From the NCBI GenBank assembly GCA_947628615.1, contig CANRAO010000002.1, positions 1 through 51,155 on the forward strand: a stretch of 51,155 nucleotides of DNA, given 5' to 3'. This DNA comes from an uncultured Clostridia bacterium (GTDB taxonomy: Bacteria; Bacillota; Clostridia; Oscillospirales; Ruminococcaceae). Under the pieces are notes generated by a model. The model was not told where the DNA came from and searched no databases. It saw only the letters and a program-made list of their open reading frames with translations. Within the stretch, counting starts at the first letter, position 1. Each line of letters opens with the position of its first letter. The translations under genes were made by a program, and so were the position numbers. Below, piece by piece: positions 47,886 through 51,155 of the stretch.

Positions 47886-47933
47886 AATAGGTAACCTTTC
47901 CTTTCCGCCCGCATAAGCAAGCTCACTAAAAAG

Positions 47934-48251
47934 CTATTTCTCAATAACCTTAACTAAAATCCTGCCTGTAAATTCATCTGATAAAAAGTACATATGCGTC
48001 AAAAGACCTAATAAAACCTTTTCCGCATTATCATCTAAACCAACAAGCTTCAGCATAACTTCGTTTTCCTCAACGCTCACCTTGGCATTCGACTTAAAAG
48101 CCTCAGTAATCGTATTACAAGTCAGCATAACCGCCGAAGAAACGCTTGCACAAGCTATATCCTTTCCGTAAATGTCCTGCATTGCATGACCGCTTATCTG
48201 AAAGCCAAGCAGCTTGTTATCTGCGTTTTTAAAAAAATTTGCAATAATCAT
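47934..48251 (-). CDS. prp: Ribosomal-processing cysteine protease Prp
   Basis: 105 residues of the YsxB/Prp family. The catalytic pair is visible as GFQISGHAMQD (His) and KDIACASVSSAVMLT (Cys). It removes the N-terminal extension of L27, encoded next. The ATG overlaps the rplU stop (TAATG), so the three genes rplU, prp, rpmA are translationally linked. Confidence 0.95.
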   Translation of the reverse strand: MIIANFFKNADNKLLGFQISGHAMQDIYGKDIACASVSSAVMLTCNTITEAFKSNAKVSVEENEVMLKLVGLDDNAEKVLLGLLTHMYFLSDEFTGRILVKVIEK

Positions 48252-48562
48252 TATGCCTTGATAGATTCGATTCTAACCTGTGTGTACGGCTGTCTGTGAC
48301 CCATCTTTCTGCTCTCACTTTTCTTTGGCTTATAAGTGAAAACTGTGATCTTCTTAGCTTTTCCGTTCTTGAGAACCTTAGCCTCAACCGCTGCACCCTC
48401 AACATACGGAGCGCCCACTGTAATACCGTTATCTGCATTAACTGCAACGACCTTATCAAAGGTAACCGTATCATCAGCTTCAACGTCCAGCTTTTCAACG
48501 AAAACAACATCGCCCTCGTGAACCTGATATTGCTTTCCGCCTGTTTCAATAACTGCGTACAT
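48251..48562 (-). CDS. rplU: 50S ribosomal protein L21
   Basis: 103 residues from the ATG at 48562 (GGTAGG upstream), the standard L21 length; an alternative start four codons earlier is not needed. [18 protein letters not shown] is the family N-terminus, and [20 protein letters not shown] the C-terminal signature. First gene of the L21-Prp-L27 operon. Confidence 0.97.
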   Translation of the reverse strand: MYAVIETGGKQYQVHEGDVVFVEKLDVEADDTVTFDKVVAVNADNGITVGAPYVEGAAVEAKVLKNGKAKKITVFTYKPKKSESRKMGHRQPYTQVRIESIKA

Positions 48563-48649
48563 TCTAAAACGCACCTACCTTTATAATAGAACTCGCTATG
48601 TTCGGTGAAATGATACAAGTCATTTACTTAAACAACCGAAAATATGCGG
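48563..48649 (-). promoter_or_regulatory. Structured leader of the rplU operon (L21-leader candidate)
   Basis: The ~87-base leader starts at the predicted transcription start and contains the pair ATACAAG/CTTGTAT (48650-48656 with 48613-48619) enclosing CCG...CGG. Bacillota often carry an L21 leader RNA here for autogenous control; this one fits by position, but I cannot confirm the consensus. Confidence 0.45.
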
Positions 48650-48656
48650 CTTGTAT

Positions 48657-48685
48657 ATTTTAACACATAAAGTATGTGAAGTCAA
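48657..48685 (-). promoter_or_regulatory. Promoter of the rplU-prp-rpmA operon
   Basis: TTGACT (48680-48685), 17-base spacer, TAAAAT (48657-48662) on the minus strand. The following stretch 48686-48946 is AT-rich and I see nothing definite in it. Confidence 0.8.
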
Positions 48686-48946
48686 ATGATTTTTTTAAAT
48701 ACATAAAATGTTTATATTTTATTTACAAATAGCTGTATATATTTGTTTTCACAATTAAATACTGCTTCTTCATTATATATAAATATAATTTAAAACATAT
48801 TTTCAATAGATAAATGCAACAAATCTTCATAGTATATTTAGTAAATTGTGCCAACTGTAGCGACAGTGAGTTCTTTGTTTTCACATAAACATACTAATTT
48901 AAAGAAAAATTCACATTATTTTATAAAAAAATTGAATTTTAAGGTA

Positions 48947-48975
48947 TTGACTTACTTCCATATTTTAGTTATAAT
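48947..48975 (+). promoter_or_regulatory. Promoter of the BspA-like surface protein
   Basis: TTGACT (48947-48952), 17-base spacer and TATAAT (48970-48975), about 50 bases before the ATG at 49029, which has AAGGTGGAG upstream. Confidence 0.8.
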
Positions 48976-49028
48976 ACAATTATTGTTTTTTTAATAATCT
49001 TAATTATTTATTTAGAAGGTGGAGTAAA

Positions 49029-50867
49029 ATGCATTTTGGATTAAAAAGAGTGATTGCTACTACTTCAGCAGCAATAATAGCTGTAACAGCATTAACAGGA
49101 ACAATAACAGCATCTGCCGTTGATATTATAGATTCAGGACAATGTGGCGAATCCGTATATTGGACGCTTGATTCTGAAGGTGTACTAACCATTTCTGGTA
49201 ATGGTCCAATGTATAAGGAATCTTATACCGAATTTACTAAGTGGACATACTCAAAATACGCAAACAAAGTGAATGAAGTAGTATTTAAAAATAATATTAC
49301 GGAAATTGGTAGCAGTGCTTTTTCAAGTTTTATTCAACTTTCAACTGAATCTAATTATCCAAATCTTACAAAAATCTATTTGCCCTCAACACTAGTGAAG
49401 ATTGATAATTATGCATTTTCACATCTTAATTTACAAGATATTTCTTTTCCAAATAATTTAAATGAAATTGGAGAAAGTTCATTTGCAGGCACGAATATTA
49501 AATCAATTAATCTACATAGTGGAATGTCTATTGGCGGCAGTGCATTTTATGGAATTAGTGCTTTAGATGAAATATACATTCCAAAAGATGTTTGTTTTGC
49601 AAACACAATTATTGGTTGTCAAGGAATGCCACGTGCACCTGCGACTTTTAGCAATTGTACAGGACTTGAAAAAATTACTTTAGAAGATGGGCAAGAAATA
49701 ACTGATTCTTGGGGTCATGTACTATCTGAAAACGGACTTGGAGCGAACTTATGTGCCGGTTGTACTTCTCTAAAAACAGTAATTATAGGCGGAAATGTTG
49801 ATTATATTCCGTCTCAAACTTTTGGTAATTGTCCTTCACTTTCTGATATGTACTTTTATACTCCTGATTTAAGTACAATTGAAGCTAAAGATGCAAATAA
49901 CGGTCGTAATGAATCTATAGACTCAAAAAGCAAGCCAACCTACTACGTTATAAAAGACAGTAAAACTGAAACAACCCTCCGAAATGCCGGTTATTTGACA
50001 GATGATAATGTTATATATCTTGCTGCTGAAGATGACATAACAGCTCTTGAAAGCAAAGTTAAAGATGCTGAATCTATTGGTACAAGTAATTGTACTGAAG
50101 ATTATGTAAATAAATTAAACGAAGCCATTGATTCAGGAAAAGCAATTTTAGATAAATATAAAACAGATAAGTTTTCCGGTATAACTCTTGACGAAGTTGA
50201 AAAAGTTTTAAATGTTTTGGATAACCCAGAATATAAACCAGCCGACTACACCTCCGTAGATGAAGCTATTGCAAAAGCTGATAAATTAGATTTAAACAAA
50301 TATACCGATGAATCCGTTAAAGCATTAAAGGACGCTATAGCTGCTGTTTCAAGAGACCTTGATATAACTGCTCAGGACAAAGTTGACGCTTTCGCAAAGG
50401 CAATTGAGGACGCTATTAAAGGTCTTGTTGAAAAGAAATCAAATTCTAAACCTAACACGCCTAATAACAATCCTGCTGTTAAACCAGCTACCAGTGTTCC
50501 GATAACTACAAGAAGTCCATCACAGGTTGCTAAAGATAAGAAAAGTGCTGAAAACAAAGTTAAGCAGGCAAAAATTACAAAACTAAAAGCAAAAAGCAAA
50601 TCCAAGAAAAAGATAACGGTTTCGTGGAGAAAGGTAAAGAAAGCTGTAGGCTATCAAGTTCAGGTATCTAAAAAGAAGAACTTTAAGAATAATCTGTTTG
50701 ATAAGTTTACTACTAAGAAGAAAATAACATTCAAAAAGAAACTTAAAAGCGGTAAAACCTACTATGTACGAGTAAGGGCATATGCAACATACAAGGACGC
50801 ATACGGCAAACCGCAGAAAGTTTATAGTAAGTGGATCAAAAAGGTTAGAAAGGTCAATGTAAAATAG
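49029..50867 (+). CDS. Secreted BspA-like LRR protein with FIVAR and Lys-rich Fn3 domains
   Basis: 612 residues. Signal peptide to about residue 30 (ITASA). Then a BspA-type start (GQCGESVYWTLDSEGVLTIS) and several LRR_5 repeats up to residue ~310 (SSTLVKIDNYAFSHLNL-like, TFGNCPSLSDMYF). Two helical FIVAR-type repeats follow (about 340-480, DEAIAKADKLDLNKYTDESV), then a Pro/Ser/Asn linker and the ~100-residue lysine-rich fibronectin-like domain (VSWRKVKKAVGYQVQVSKKK). It is probably exposed at the cell surface and adhesive. The final domain matches that of the phosphatase at 17482 closely and that of the prophage protein at 39184 more distantly. Confidence 0.88.
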   Translation: MHFGLKRVIATTSAAIIAVTALTGTITASAVDIIDSGQCGESVYWTLDSEGVLTISGNGPMYKESYTEFTKWTYSKYANKVNEVVFKNNITEIGSSAFSSFIQLSTESNYPNLTKIYLPSTLVKIDNYAFSHLNLQDISFPNNLNEIGESSFAGTNIKSINLHSGMSIGGSAFYGISALDEIYIPKDVCFANTIIGCQGMPRAPATFSNCTGLEKITLEDGQEITDSWGHVLSENGLGANLCAGCTSLKTVIIGGNVDYIPSQTFGNCPSLSDMYFYTPDLSTIEAKDANNGRNESIDSKSKPTYYVIKDSKTETTLRNAGYLTDDNVIYLAAEDDITALESKVKDAESIGTSNCTEDYVNKLNEAIDSGKAILDKYKTDKFSGITLDEVEKVLNVLDNPEYKPADYTSVDEAIAKADKLDLNKYTDESVKALKDAIAAVSRDLDITAQDKVDAFAKAIEDAIKGLVEKKSNSKPNTPNNNPAVKPATSVPITTRSPSQVAKDKKSAENKVKQAKITKLKAKSKSKKKITVSWRKVKKAVGYQVQVSKKKNFKNNLFDKFTTKKKITFKKKLKSGKTYYVRVRAYATYKDAYGKPQKVYSKWIKKVRKVNVK

Positions 50868-50901
50868 ACATCATCCTTCTAAATTTATATATCCCAAAAC
50901 G

Positions 50902-50945
50902 GCAAATCGCCTGAGCATTATTGTTCAGGCGGTTTGCTTTGTATA
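50902..50945 (+). terminator. Terminator after the BspA-like gene
   Basis: GCAAATCGCCTGA (50902-50914) pairs with TCAGGCGGTTTGC (50925-50937) over 13 bp with one wobble pair; a modest T-rich tract follows. Confidence 0.75.
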
Positions 50946-50950
50946 AATTT

Positions 50951-51155
50951 TTATATAACTATTCCCCCGTTTACGCTTAGTATCTGACCTGTAATATACG
51001 ACGCTTCGTCAGATATTAAAAATTTAACCGCTTTTGCTATGTCTTTGGGCATTCCTATTCTTTTCTGCGGAATGTCGTTTATAAGATCATCAATATCAGA
51101 TTGAGACAGCTCTGAATTCATATCTGTATCAATAATTCCCGGGGAAATGCAGTTT
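50951..51155 (-). CDS. SDR-family reductase, FabG-like (5' part outside window)
   Basis: The C-terminal 68 codons of a short-chain dehydrogenase: NCISPGIIDTDMNSELSQSD, IPQKRIGMPKDIAKAVKFLI, then SDEASYITGQILSVNGG. This is the classical end of 3-oxoacyl-[ACP] reductases (NxIxPGxIxTDM, xRxGxPxxIAxxVxFL, YITGQxLxVNGG). The NAD(P)-binding and catalytic parts are outside the window, so the exact substrate is open. Confidence 0.9.
   Translation of the reverse strand, partial: NCISPGIIDTDMNSELSQSDIDDLINDIPQKRIGMPKDIAKAVKFLISDEASYITGQILSVNGGIVI

Noticed and set aside
48229-48618. 129-codon minus-strand frame overlapping rplU
   Set aside because: Runs through the rplU gene and its leader in another frame; rplU is certain.

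Overview
The window looks like a chromosomal segment of a low-GC, anaerobic, gut-type Bacillota in the Ruminococcus/Oscillospiraceae range. The evidence is: AT-rich sequence with AGGAGG ribosome binding sites, an L27 with a cleavable N-terminal extension next to its protease Prp, a mini-RNase III, ECF-type riboflavin uptake under an FMN riboswitch, the aroQ-pepQ-efp cluster, and secreted BspA-like proteins ending in a lysine-rich fibronectin-like domain. Species cannot be decided from the sequence alone.

Left host part (1-19.5 kb). A minus-strand block reads pcrA, aroB, aroA, a NUDIX hydrolase, aroC and a DUF4364 gene, and so carries three shikimate-pathway enzymes. A divergent AI-2E family permease follows, then a riboflavin transporter (ribU) behind an FMN riboswitch. 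Next is the minus-strand block nfo-like, aroQ, pepQ, efp. radA lies on the plus strand behind a multi-hairpin dispersed repeat. Beyond it come a candidate ~128-nt structured RNA, a trans-aconitate methyltransferase-like gene, a broken Y-family polymerase remnant, a YibE/F membrane protein and a secreted purple-acid-phosphatase-like enzyme.

Centre (19.8-41.4 kb): a siphovirus-like prophage next to a tRNA-Pro(GGG) gene. Integrase, repressor, a two-gene surface-protein cargo and a switch region with four operators lie at the right end. The minus strand then runs through a frameshifted cro-like gene, many small early genes, a HUH-type (rolling-circle) replication initiator, a late regulator, a fused TerS-TerL terminase, portal, minor capsid proteins, scaffold, major capsid, connectors, tail tube, tail chaperones, a Com-like zinc protein and the N-terminal 284 residues of the tape measure. 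There the phage stops abruptly: most of the tape measure, the distal tail, the lysis genes and the left att site are missing, so it is a defective prophage with one end deleted.

The most striking signal lies upstream of the phage rep gene. A consensus promoter on the opposite strand is followed by two hairpins and a T-run, which predicts a ~64-nt RNA. The loop of its first hairpin is complementary over 12 nt to the rep Shine-Dalgarno/start region. This looks like a plasmid-style antisense copy-control RNA inside a tailed prophage.

Right host part (41.4-51.2 kb). A minus-strand cluster encodes NUDIX, methyltransferase, two HAD hydrolases with a shared 3' end, and an alkaline-phosphatase-superfamily enzyme. 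A second, inverted copy of the multi-hairpin repeat precedes the mrnC, obgE, rpmA, prp, rplU block. A 612-residue BspA/FIVAR/Fn3 surface protein and the 3' end of a FabG-like reductase close the window.
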